The notes under the pieces were generated by a model. It ran no database searches and was not told where the DNA came from. It saw only the letters and a program-made list of their open reading frames with translations. Shown piece after piece: positions 1 through 6,059 of a stretch of DNA of 10,453 nucleotides (the first letter of the stretch is position 1; each line of letters starts with the position of its first letter). A program made the translations under genes and the position numbers. Source of the DNA: Nautiliaceae bacterium (GTDB lineage Bacteria > Campylobacterota > Campylobacteria > Campylobacterales > Nautiliaceae). Location of the stretch: contig JALVUH010000042.1 in the NCBI GenBank assembly GCA_027035735.1, positions 1 through 10,453 on the forward strand, read 5' to 3'.

Positions 1-357
1 TGTTCTGATGGAATGCCAAGTGCTGCTGCAAAAATTAAATATGAAGATAAAATTTTTGTAGATGCAGCAATAGGTGAGGGAACAATTGATGCTGTATTTA
101 AAGTAATTGATAGAATTAGCGGAATTAGTGGAAAATTAATGGATTATAAAGTTGAAGCTGTTAGTGAAGGAAAAGATGCGCTTGCTAAGGTTATGGTGAA
201 AGTTATTTTTGATGAAAATAAACCAGCTGTAATGGGACATGGACTTAGCATTGATACAATGCTTGCAAGTGCAAAAGCTTATATAAATGCATTAAATAAT
301 TATTTGCATATGAAAGATTTACTTGCTAAAAAAATTAGTTATAAGGATTCAATTTAA
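1..357 (+). CDS. leuA: 2-isopropylmalate synthase, C-terminal part (partial, 5' end outside window)
   Basis: This is the C-terminal end of LeuA, which condenses acetyl-CoA with 2-oxoisovalerate in the first committed step of leucine synthesis. The frame is open from base 1 (C-S-D-G-M-P-S), so the gene starts upstream of the window. About 118 residues are visible. They match the C-terminal regulatory (leucine-binding) domain in its usual order: a DAVFKVIDRISG helix, a GKDALAKV strand, and a GHGLSIDTMLASAKAYINAL ending. The catalytic TIM barrel is not in the window. Leucine feedback inhibition is a property of the family and is inferred here. The stop codon TAA shares its last base with the der start, so the two are likely co-transcribed and translationally coupled. 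A homocitrate or citramalate synthase has a similar C-terminal domain and cannot be fully excluded from this fragment. Confidence 0.88.
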   Translation, partial: CSDGMPSAAAKIKYEDKIFVDAAIGEGTIDAVFKVIDRISGISGKLMDYKVEAVSEGKDALAKVMVKVIFDENKPAVMGHGLSIDTMLASAKAYINALNNYLHMKDLLAKKISYKDSI

Positions 358-1739
358 TGTTTAAAGTAGCCATTCTTGGTAAGCCAAATGTAGGAAAAAG
401 TAGTTTTTTTAATAGAATACTTAGAAAAAGAGATGCAATTGTAAGTGAAAGAGCGGGAACTACTAGAGATATTAAAAAAAGAGTTGTTAGTCTTGATGAT
501 GAGCTTGAAGATATTTTAGTTTTGGATACAGGGGGACTTGAAGAGAGAGATGAATTATTTAATAAAGTAAAAGAAAAATCTCTACAAGCTGCAAAAGAAG
601 CAGATTTGATTATTTATATGGTTGATGCCAAAACTATTCCGGATGAAGAAGAAAAAAAATATATAAGAAGTTTGCAAAAATTAAAAAAACCAATTATTTT
701 AGTAGTAAATAAAGTTGATAACGACAAAATGATGGAAAAAGTGTATGATTTTTATGAGCTTGGAGTTGAAGAAATTTATCCAATTTCTATTGCTCATAAT
801 AGAGGAGTTGGTAAATTAATAGAGAGAATTAAAGAATTTATTCCTAAAAAGAAAAAAATTATTGAAGCTACAACTATTGAAGAAGATATTCCTTTAGAAG
901 AGCTTTTTTCTGAAGAAGAAAGTGAAAATTTTGAAGAGCTTAAAGAAATTAAAGTAGCAATTGTTGGAAGAGTAAATGTTGGGAAAAGCTCACTGCTTAA
1001 TGCACTTGTAGGGAGTGAAAGGGCAATTGTAAGTGATGTAGATGGGACTACGATTGATCCAATTGATGAGAGTATTTATTTTAATGGATATAATATTACA
1101 TTTGTAGATACCGCAGGAATTAGAAGAAGAAGTAAAATTAAAGATATTGAAAAATATGCTTTAATTAGAACTGAGAAAGTATTAAAAGAAGCAGATGTAG
1201 CTATTTTAGTACTTGATGCAAAAGAAGGTATAGTTGAGCTTGATGAAAAGATAGGTGGTCTTATTCAAAAACATAAAAATGCATGTATAATAGTGGCGAA
1301 TAAATGGGATGAAGCTAAGATGGATTATAAAAAGTTTGAAAAAGAGGTGAAATATAGATTTAAATATTTGGATTATGCTCCTTTTATGGTAATAAGTGCA
1401 AAAACAAAAAGAAATATTGATAAAGTAAAAGAAAAAATTATATATGTATATGGAAATTACACAAAAAGAATTCCAACTTCAAAACTTAATGAATGGATAA
1501 AAGAAGCCACTATAAGACATAATTTACCAACCGATATCAGAGGGAAAGAGATTAAAATTTATTATGCAACTCAGTTTGCTATAAAACCTCCTACTATTGC
1601 TTTAATTATGAATAGAGCTAAATTACATTTTTCATATGAAAGATATTTGATAAACTTCTTACGACAAAAAGAAGATTTTACAGGTACTCCTATAGTATTA
1701 ATTCCAAGAGAAAAAGGCAAAAAAAATGAAGAAAATTAG
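357..1739 (+). CDS. der: Ribosome biogenesis GTPase Der (EngA)
   Basis: Der is a cytoplasmic GTPase with two tandem G domains, needed for 50S subunit assembly. G domain 1 shows GKPNVGKSS (8-16), GTTRD (34-38), DTGG (57-60) and NKVD (118-121). An acidic linker (about 171-197) follows. G domain 2 shows GRVNVGKSS (204-212), DTAG (251-254), NKWD (315-318) and SAK (347-349). The last ~90 residues fit the KH-like RNA-binding domain, including ATQFAIKPPT (404-413) and a basic tail. The length of 460 aa is normal for the family. The start overlaps the leuA stop by one base, and an AAGGA at 343-347 lies 9 bases upstream. In G domain 2 the usual TTRD is GTTIDPID (230-237); I believe this Ile is common in Campylobacterota Der proteins, but that is from memory. 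The 3' end overlaps the next gene by 14 bases. Confidence 0.97.
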   Translation: MFKVAILGKPNVGKSSFFNRILRKRDAIVSERAGTTRDIKKRVVSLDDELEDILVLDTGGLEERDELFNKVKEKSLQAAKEADLIIYMVDAKTIPDEEEKKYIRSLQKLKKPIILVVNKVDNDKMMEKVYDFYELGVEEIYPISIAHNRGVGKLIERIKEFIPKKKKIIEATTIEEDIPLEELFSEEESENFEELKEIKVAIVGRVNVGKSSLLNALVGSERAIVSDVDGTTIDPIDESIYFNGYNITFVDTAGIRRRSKIKDIEKYALIRTEKVLKEADVAILVLDAKEGIVELDEKIGGLIQKHKNACIIVANKWDEAKMDYKKFEKEVKYRFKYLDYAPFMVISAKTKRNIDKVKEKIIYVYGNYTKRIPTSKLNEWIKEATIRHNLPTDIRGKEIKIYYATQFAIKPPTIALIMNRAKLHFSYERYLINFLRQKEDFTGTPIVLIPREKGKKNEEN

Positions 1740-2526
1740 TTTTATTTTAGCTAGTTTAGTTTGTGGAGTTAGTTTTGCAAGTGCTGATTTATTAAGTATA
1801 AGTGCAGGAGTTGGGATAGAACATCAAAAAATTAGCGGATATGTAAAAAATGGAAATACAATTAACTATTTTCATAAAAAATCAGCAGAAACTGATGGAA
1901 ATCCAAATACTGGTAATTTAGGTCTTGCTGATAAAAATAATCCGTTTGTTTGGTTAAAAATAATTCATCCTATTCCAATAGTTCCAAATATTAAATTTCA
2001 ATATACAAAATATCATTCAACTGGGCATAGTAATTATATTGCTGGGAATGTAAAGATTTTTGATGATGTTAGAATTCCTACTGCTTTGACAGATGCATAT
2101 ACAAAATTGGATATAAATTCATATGATATTACAGCATTTTATGAATTTAATCCTGTTTTTGCGGATATAGAAATAGGAGCAGGAGCAGATATATGGCAAG
2201 GAAATACAAAAATTTATGATAATACAACTCATACAGAAATCATAAATCAAAATTTTACAGTCGTGTTACCATATTTGTATGGACGTATAGAGACAATGCA
2301 AGTTTTTGGATTTAGTATACTTGGAAGTGCAAAGTGGGCAAAAGCAGGAGATGATCATCATTATGATTATTTAGGAGCAATCAAATATACAATTGATGTA
2401 CCAGGACCGATTAATCCATTTATAAAAGTTGGCTATAGATACAAAGAAGCTTACGGAGTTGATGGAGACAATACTACAAAATTACAATATAAAGGCGTAT
2501 TTGCCGAAATAGGAGCTAAGTTTTGA
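1726..2526 (+). CDS. TIGR04219-like outer membrane beta-barrel protein
   Basis: This is a 266-aa exported protein. Residues 1-20 form a clear Sec signal peptide: MKK, a hydrophobic core, and an ASA|D cleavage site after A20. The mature part has alternating polar and apolar short strands with aromatic girdle residues and Gly-rich turns, such as ISAGVGIEH near the N-terminus and FIKVGYRYK at 232-240. It ends in Phe (VFAEIGAKF), the classical C-terminal signature for BAM-assembled outer membrane barrels. The overall pattern resembles the TIGR04219 family of small porin-like proteins common in Campylobacterota and Vibrio; that assignment is from memory of the family. The substrate or role is unknown. 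It starts inside the der 3' end, with AAAAAGG at 1711-1717 as its SD and an A8 run (1719-1726) reaching the ATG. Its stop overlaps the trpS start. The barrel call is confident, the family less so. Confidence 0.8.
   Translation: MKKISFILASLVCGVSFASADLLSISAGVGIEHQKISGYVKNGNTINYFHKKSAETDGNPNTGNLGLADKNNPFVWLKIIHPIPIVPNIKFQYTKYHSTGHSNYIAGNVKIFDDVRIPTALTDAYTKLDINSYDITAFYEFNPVFADIEIGAGADIWQGNTKIYDNTTHTEIINQNFTVVLPYLYGRIETMQVFGFSILGSAKWAKAGDDHHYDYLGAIKYTIDVPGPINPFIKVGYRYKEAYGVDGDNTTKLQYKGVFAEIGAKF
2511..2515 (+). promoter_or_regulatory. Shine-Dalgarno AGGAG for trpS
   Basis: AGGAG lies 7 bases before a TTG codon at 2523, inside the last codons of the barrel gene. It decides the trpS start: the TTG gives MRVVSGMRPTGKLHLGH, which has the expected length before the HIGH motif, while the next ATG (2541) would remove the first beta strand. 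Confidence 0.75.
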
Positions 2527-3491
2527 GAGTAGTTAGTGGAATGAGACCAACAGGAAAACTTCATTTAGGACATTATATAGGAGTTATTAAGAATTGGCTT
2601 AATTTACAAAATAAGTATGAGTGTTTTTTCTTTGTAGCTGATTGGCATGCACTTACAACTAAATTTGATGAAGATATAAATCTAAAAGAGACTTCTATTG
2701 AATTAGTTAAAGAATGGATAGCATGTGGAATTAATCCTGAGAAATCAAATATTTATATTCAAAGTGATATAAAAGAACATGCAGAGCTTTATTTGATACT
2801 TAATATGATTACGCCTGTTAGTTGGCTTGAGAGAAATCCTACTTATAAAGATGCAATGACTCAAGATGAGTATAAGAAAAAAAATAATGCAGGGTTTTTA
2901 ACATACCCTGTACTTCAGACTGCAGATATTATTCTTTATGATGCTAATTTAGTTCCAATTGGAGAAGACCAAAAACCTCATCTTGAACTTGCAAGAGAAA
3001 TTGTAAGACATTTCCATTATCTTTATAAAAAAGAAATTTTTATTGAACCAAAAGAATTATTAACTGAAGTGCCAAGACTTCCGGGGCTTGATGGTAGAAA
3101 GATGAGTAAAAGTTTTAATAATGCAATATATCTTGATGATTCTCCTGAAATTATTTGGGAAAAAGTTAGAAAAGCAAAAACAGACCCAGCAAGAATCAAA
3201 AAAACAGACCCAGGACATCCAGAAGTTTGTATAGTATTTGAATATCATAAAGCATTTTCACCAAAAAATGAAGTAGAAGAAATTGAAGAAGCTTGCAAAG
3301 CTGGAAGTATTGGATGTGTGGAGTGTAAAAAAAGATGTAGTGCAAATATTGATAAAATTTTAGCTCCGATTAGAGAAAAAAAAGCATCTTTAAAGAATGA
3401 AGATATTTTGGATATAATTAATGAAGGAAATAAAAAAGCTAAAAGTTTAGCTAGCAAAAAAATGAAACAAGTAAATGAAATAATTTTTTAA
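2523..3491 (+). CDS. trpS: Tryptophan--tRNA ligase with a putative [4Fe-4S] cysteine motif
   Basis: This class I synthetase attaches tryptophan to tRNA(Trp) in the cytoplasm. The ATP-binding HIGH motif appears as HLGH (14-17), following GMRPTGKL, and KMSKS is at 193-197 in GRKMSKS. GEDQ (147-150) follows the substrate-binding region. At 322 aa the length fits bacterial TrpRS. Unusually, the anticodon-side region holds C236, C258, C265 and C268 (spacing x21, x6, x2), plus C272. This is nearly the C-x22-C-x6-C-x2-C pattern that binds a [4Fe-4S] cluster in Thermotoga maritima TrpRS, and the N-terminus (SGMRPTGKLH) and the SIGCV-CKK stretch also look like that enzyme. Cluster binding here is inferred. 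Translation starts at TTG, overlapping the stop of the barrel gene by 4 bases (TTGA). Confidence 0.96.
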   Translation: MRVVSGMRPTGKLHLGHYIGVIKNWLNLQNKYECFFFVADWHALTTKFDEDINLKETSIELVKEWIACGINPEKSNIYIQSDIKEHAELYLILNMITPVSWLERNPTYKDAMTQDEYKKKNNAGFLTYPVLQTADIILYDANLVPIGEDQKPHLELAREIVRHFHYLYKKEIFIEPKELLTEVPRLPGLDGRKMSKSFNNAIYLDDSPEIIWEKVRKAKTDPARIKKTDPGHPEVCIVFEYHKAFSPKNEVEEIEEACKAGSIGCVECKKRCSANIDKILAPIREKKASLKNEDILDIINEGNKKAKSLASKKMKQVNEIIF

Positions 3492-3496
3492 AGGAG
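3491..3496 (+). promoter_or_regulatory. Shine-Dalgarno AAGGAG for the small membrane protein
   Basis: AAGGAG starts on the last base of the trpS stop codon and sits 4 bases before the ATG at 3501. It is one of the strongest ribosome binding sites in the window and supports the 82-aa ORF as a translated gene. Confidence 0.7.
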
Positions 3497-3500
3497 TAAA

Positions 3501-3749
3501 ATGAAAACAAAGAAACTTTGGTGTGCAGAGAGAGTTCAAAGACTTATGATGAGTATTTTTACATTCATTATTTTGATTTTACTAGCAAAAGGATTAACTC
3601 TTGCAGCATTGATTTTATTAGCTTTTATGTCAATTATGCTTTTTATTTATTTTGCATTTGATTTTTGTCCAAGTACTTGGATTTTGACAAAAATATTAGG
3701 AAGCTGTTATTGCGAATGTGAGGGAGAAAAAGATGAAAATCAGTTATAA
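3501..3749 (+). CDS. Small DUF2892-like (YgaP-type) inner membrane protein
   Basis: This 82-aa protein has two predicted hydrophobic helices, roughly residues 16-29 and 33-53. A basic N-terminus with ERVQR (10-14) leads into helix 1. After helix 2 comes FDFCPSTWILTKILG (53-67), followed by a cysteine cluster C69-x-C71-x-C73 and a short acidic tail. The ER-x-x-R start, two helices and an FCP-x4-IL-x-K-x-LG end match my memory of DUF2892 membrane domains, also seen as the C-terminal part of the rhodanese YgaP. No rhodanese domain is present. The role is unknown; the extra C-x-C-x-C is not a usual DUF2892 trait and could bind metal or take part in redox chemistry, which is inference. It sits 9 bases after trpS and overlaps purM by 17 bases, so it is part of the same transcription unit. 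Confidence 0.72.
   Translation: MKTKKLWCAERVQRLMMSIFTFIILILLAKGLTLAALILLAFMSIMLFIYFAFDFCPSTWILTKILGSCYCECEGEKDENQL
3721..3726 (+). promoter_or_regulatory. Shine-Dalgarno AGGGAG that fixes the purM start at 3733
   Basis: AGGGAG lies 6 bases before the ATG at 3733. The reading frame is open further upstream to a GTG at 3718, but that GTG has no SD of its own and would place this SD inside the coding region. The ATG at 3733 (MKISYKDSGVDIDAGN) also gives the normal PurM N-terminus. Confidence 0.75.
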
Positions 3750-4719
3750 AGATAGCGGAGTAGATATTGATGCTGGTAATTCTTTGGTTGAGAGAATTAA
3801 ACCAGTAGTAAAAGAGACATTTAATGACAATGTAGTAGGTGGTATTGGAAGTTTTGCAGGTGCTTTTAGACTTCCAAAAGGATATAAAAATCCAGTTCTT
3901 CTTTCTGCTACTGATGGAGTTGGAACAAAACTTAAACTTGCAATTGAAGCCAAAAAATTTGATACAGTAGGGATTGATTTGGTTGCAATGTGTGTAAATG
4001 ATTTAATTTGTAATTTTGGTGAGCCTCTCTTTTTTTTAGATTATTACGCAACAGGAAAACTTGATGTTGATGCAGCAGCTGATGTAATTAAAGGAATTGC
4101 AGCTGGATGCAAAGAAGCTGAGTGTGCTTTGATTGGTGGAGAGACTGCTGAAATGCCAGGAATGTATAATGAAGGTGATTTTGATTTAGCTGGATTTGCA
4201 GTAGGAATTGCTGAAGAAGATGAGCTTAATCCAAAGGTTAAAGAAGGTGATATTTTAATAGCACTTCCAAGTAGTGGAATTCATTCAAACGGATATTCTC
4301 TTGTTAGAAAACTATTTTTTGAAAAACTAAAAATGAAATTTGATGATGAAATTGATGGTAAAAAATTGATTGATATTTTACTTACTCCTACAAGAATTTA
4401 TGTAAAAGATTTTAAAAAATTAAAACCTTTTATAAATGCCTTAGCTCATATTACAGGGGGTGGAATTGTAGAAAATCTTCCAAGAGTATTACCTGATGAT
4501 TTAGAAGCGGTTGTTTATAAAAGTAAAATAAAAATACTTCCAATTTTTGAGTTTATGGCTAAATATGTAGATGAAGCTGAAATGTTTAGAACATTTAATA
4601 TGGGTGTTGGAATGATTTTGGCAGTAAGCAGTGAAAATGTGGATAAAGTTCTTCAAAATAGTGATGGATATATTATAGGTGAAATTAAAAAAGGTAAAAA
4701 AGGAGTTAAGCTACAATGA
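3733..4719 (+). CDS. purM: Phosphoribosylformylglycinamidine cyclo-ligase (AIR synthetase)
   Basis: PurM converts FGAM plus ATP to AIR, the fifth step of purine synthesis, as a cytoplasmic dimer. Numbered from the ATG at 3733, the 328-aa protein shows the start SYKDSGVDIDAGN (4-16), the ATP-site loop ATDGVGTKLKLA (59-70), GGETAEMPGMY (135-145), SSGIHSNGYSLVR (180-192), HITGGGIVENLPR (239-251) and FNMGVGM (288-294). All are conserved AIRS-family blocks in the expected order. The length is close to that of other Campylobacterota PurM and slightly shorter than the E. coli enzyme. It overlaps the upstream small membrane protein gene by 17 bases and shares ATGA with psd. A run of eight T (4030-4037) lies in the coding region, but the frame is intact. 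Confidence 0.97.
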   Translation: MKISYKDSGVDIDAGNSLVERIKPVVKETFNDNVVGGIGSFAGAFRLPKGYKNPVLLSATDGVGTKLKLAIEAKKFDTVGIDLVAMCVNDLICNFGEPLFFLDYYATGKLDVDAAADVIKGIAAGCKEAECALIGGETAEMPGMYNEGDFDLAGFAVGIAEEDELNPKVKEGDILIALPSSGIHSNGYSLVRKLFFEKLKMKFDDEIDGKKLIDILLTPTRIYVKDFKKLKPFINALAHITGGGIVENLPRVLPDDLEAVVYKSKIKILPIFEFMAKYVDEAEMFRTFNMGVGMILAVSSENVDKVLQNSDGYIIGEIKKGKKGVKLQ

Positions 4720-5507
4720 ACCCCTCCCGTTTACTTTCAAAAATAGTAGTAAAAATTGCAAGAACCCCTTTCCCAAAACCAATTCAATGTTTTATCAATA
4801 AAATGTATGTAAAAATTTATGAAATTGATATGAATGAATATATTCCTGAAGACCCATGTTCTTATAAAACATTAAATGATCTTTTTATTAGACATAAAAA
4901 ATATATTGAATTTTATGAAGACGAAGATATAGTAGTAAGTCCTAGTGATTCAAAAGTAATTTGTGAAGGAGAAATTGAAAATAATCAAGTCTATCAAATT
5001 AAAGGTAAAAAATATTCTCTTAATGAGTTAATTCCATATTATGAAGATGAACTTGATGGAGGATATTTTGTAAATTTATATCTCTCACCTAGTGATTATC
5101 ATCGTTTTCATGTTCCAATTGATATGGAAATAGTAAGTGCTACTTATATTCCAGGGACTCTAAAACCTGTTAAACCAACTGTTTTGGAAAAAGAATTAGT
5201 ATTTCCAAAAAATAAAAGAGTAATTTTAAAATGTAGAGATTCTAAAAATAGATATTTTTATTTTGTAGCAGTAGGAGCTATGATAGTGGGTAAAATTGTT
5301 ATGAATTTTGATGAAAGATTATCTATAGATTATGAAAAAATAATGACTTTTGAATATAATACTCCTATAAAATTAAAAAAAGGGGATGAATTAGGTAGAT
5401 TTGAGTTTGGTTCATCAATTTTATTATTTTTTACAAAAGAGCATTTTAAATATTTAAATCAAAAAGATTATGTAGAAGTTGGAGATATTTTAGGAGAGAT
5501 TTATTAA
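4716..5507 (+). CDS. psd: Phosphatidylserine decarboxylase proenzyme
   Basis: Psd makes phosphatidylethanolamine from phosphatidylserine at the inner membrane. It is made as a proenzyme that cuts itself to create a pyruvoyl cofactor. Seen here are SPSD (75-78, catalytic Asp D78), SPSDYHRFHVP (124-134, catalytic His H132), a VGAMIVGKI block (186-194), and the self-cleavage site in FEFGSSILLFF (229-239). Cleavage is expected between G232 and S233, leaving an alpha chain of about 31 residues; these residue roles come from known Psd enzymes. The site reads GSS instead of the LGST of E. coli, a variant known in other Psd proteins. The protein is 263 aa, in the usual range for short bacterial forms. 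An AAAGGAG at about 4699-4704 serves the ATG, which overlaps the purM stop as ATGA. Confidence 0.95.
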   Translation: MNPSRLLSKIVVKIARTPFPKPIQCFINKMYVKIYEIDMNEYIPEDPCSYKTLNDLFIRHKKYIEFYEDEDIVVSPSDSKVICEGEIENNQVYQIKGKKYSLNELIPYYEDELDGGYFVNLYLSPSDYHRFHVPIDMEIVSATYIPGTLKPVKPTVLEKELVFPKNKRVILKCRDSKNRYFYFVAVGAMIVGKIVMNFDERLSIDYEKIMTFEYNTPIKLKKGDELGRFEFGSSILLFFTKEHFKYLNQKDYVEVGDILGEIY

Positions 5508-5511
5508 AGGA
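5506..5511 (+). promoter_or_regulatory. Shine-Dalgarno AAAGGA for the TTG-started coiled-coil protein
   Basis: AAAGGA overlaps the psd stop and lies 5 bases before TTG at 5517. An in-frame stop (5505-5507) is just upstream, and the next in-frame ATG is about 55 codons downstream, which would delete the signal peptide. TTG is therefore the only sensible start. Confidence 0.75.
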
Positions 5512-5516
5512 TAAGT

Positions 5517-6059
5517 TTGAAAAAATTACTTATTTTTCTTCCTCTTTTTCTTTTTGCGGTAGATAATCAAAAACTAATTGATTGTTATAAAATTTTTCAA
5601 CAAAAAAAAGCAGAGCTTGAAGCTGAAGCTGAACAAGTATTAGAACAGCAAGAAGCTTTAGAGAGTCTTAAAAATACATATATGGCATTAATGAAAAAAA
5701 AAGAAAAAGAACTTAAATTAAAAGAAAAAGAACTTAATCTTACTTTAGAACAAATAAAACAACAAAAAGAAGAAATTAAAAAATTGATTAAAAAATATCA
5801 AAATCTTTTACAAGAAATTAAATCTGCAAAGTTAGATAAAATTACTCAAAGCTATGCCAAAATGAGAGCTAAAAATGCTGCACAAATTTTAGAAGCTATG
5901 AATCCACAAGACGCTTTAGAGATTTTACAAAAGTTACCTCCAAGGATTTTATCTAAAATTTTTGCTAGTATGGATCCTACCAAAGCTGCAATGTATACTC
6001 AAATGTTAGAGAAGGATACAAATGAAAGCACAAATTCTTCTAACTCCAGCGGGAGCTAA
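5517..6059 (+). CDS. Secreted coiled-coil protein with MgtE_N-like domain (MotE/FlgY-like; C. jejuni Cj1496c type)
   Basis: This 180-aa protein has an N-terminal hydrophobic segment (MKKLLIFLPLFLFA, 1-14) acting as signal peptide or anchor. A long charged coiled coil follows (about 28-105). A compact helical domain (about 113-165) with AAQILEAMNPQDALEILQKL and the MDPTKAA signature resembles the MgtE N-terminal domain found in the MotE family. The tail is Asn/Ser-rich (169-180). No transport domain is present, so it is not a Mg2+ channel. MotE-like proteins are periplasmic partners of the flagellar motor; C. jejuni Cj1496c, the likely counterpart, is a known glycoprotein. The tail holds D-T-N-E-S (167-171), a perfect D/E-x-N-x-S/T bacterial N-glycosylation sequon, and E-L-N-L-T (72-76) is a second. 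Its 3' end overlaps the next gene by 38 bases. A motor role is inference. Confidence 0.8.
   Translation: MKKLLIFLPLFLFAVDNQKLIDCYKIFQQKKAELEAEAEQVLEQQEALESLKNTYMALMKKKEKELKLKEKELNLTLEQIKQQKEEIKKLIKKYQNLLQEIKSAKLDKITQSYAKMRAKNAAQILEAMNPQDALEILQKLPPRILSKIFASMDPTKAAMYTQMLEKDTNESTNSSNSSGS
5700..5741 (+). repeat. Tandem duplication of a 21-base heptad codon block
   Basis: Two adjacent 21-base units, 5700-5720 and 5721-5741, agree at 18 of 21 positions, including the first 17. They encode KEKELKL (62-68) and KEKELNL (69-75), that is, exactly one coiled-coil heptad each, in frame. The second copy contributes the Asn of a possible glycosylation sequon. A run of nine A (5694-5702) borders the first copy. 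Confidence 0.75.

Noticed and set aside
1086..1095. TATAAT-like string inside der, and similar strings inside other genes (for example near 6685 and 7128)
   Set aside because: Such strings are frequent by chance in AT-rich coding sequence and do not precede a start codon with an SD.
3060..3457. Two minus-strand ORFs of 62 and 70 codons inside trpS
   Set aside because: They lie wholly under a clear trpS, are rich in Phe/Ser/Cys as expected for the complement of Lys/Glu-rich coding, and have no SD or neighbours on that strand.
3744..3953. Minus-strand ORF of 69 codons inside purM
   Set aside because: It is the antisense of conserved PurM blocks and has no independent signal.
4030..4037. T8 run in purM, and the A9 run at 5694-5702, as phase-variation switches
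   Set aside because: Known phase variation in this phylum mainly uses long G/C tracts; A/T runs of 8-9 are expected by chance in such AT-rich DNA, and both genes are intact.
5517..6059. MgtE magnesium transporter
   Set aside because: Only an MgtE_N-like helical domain is present; there are no CBS domains and no transmembrane channel domain, and the protein has a signal peptide and coiled coil.
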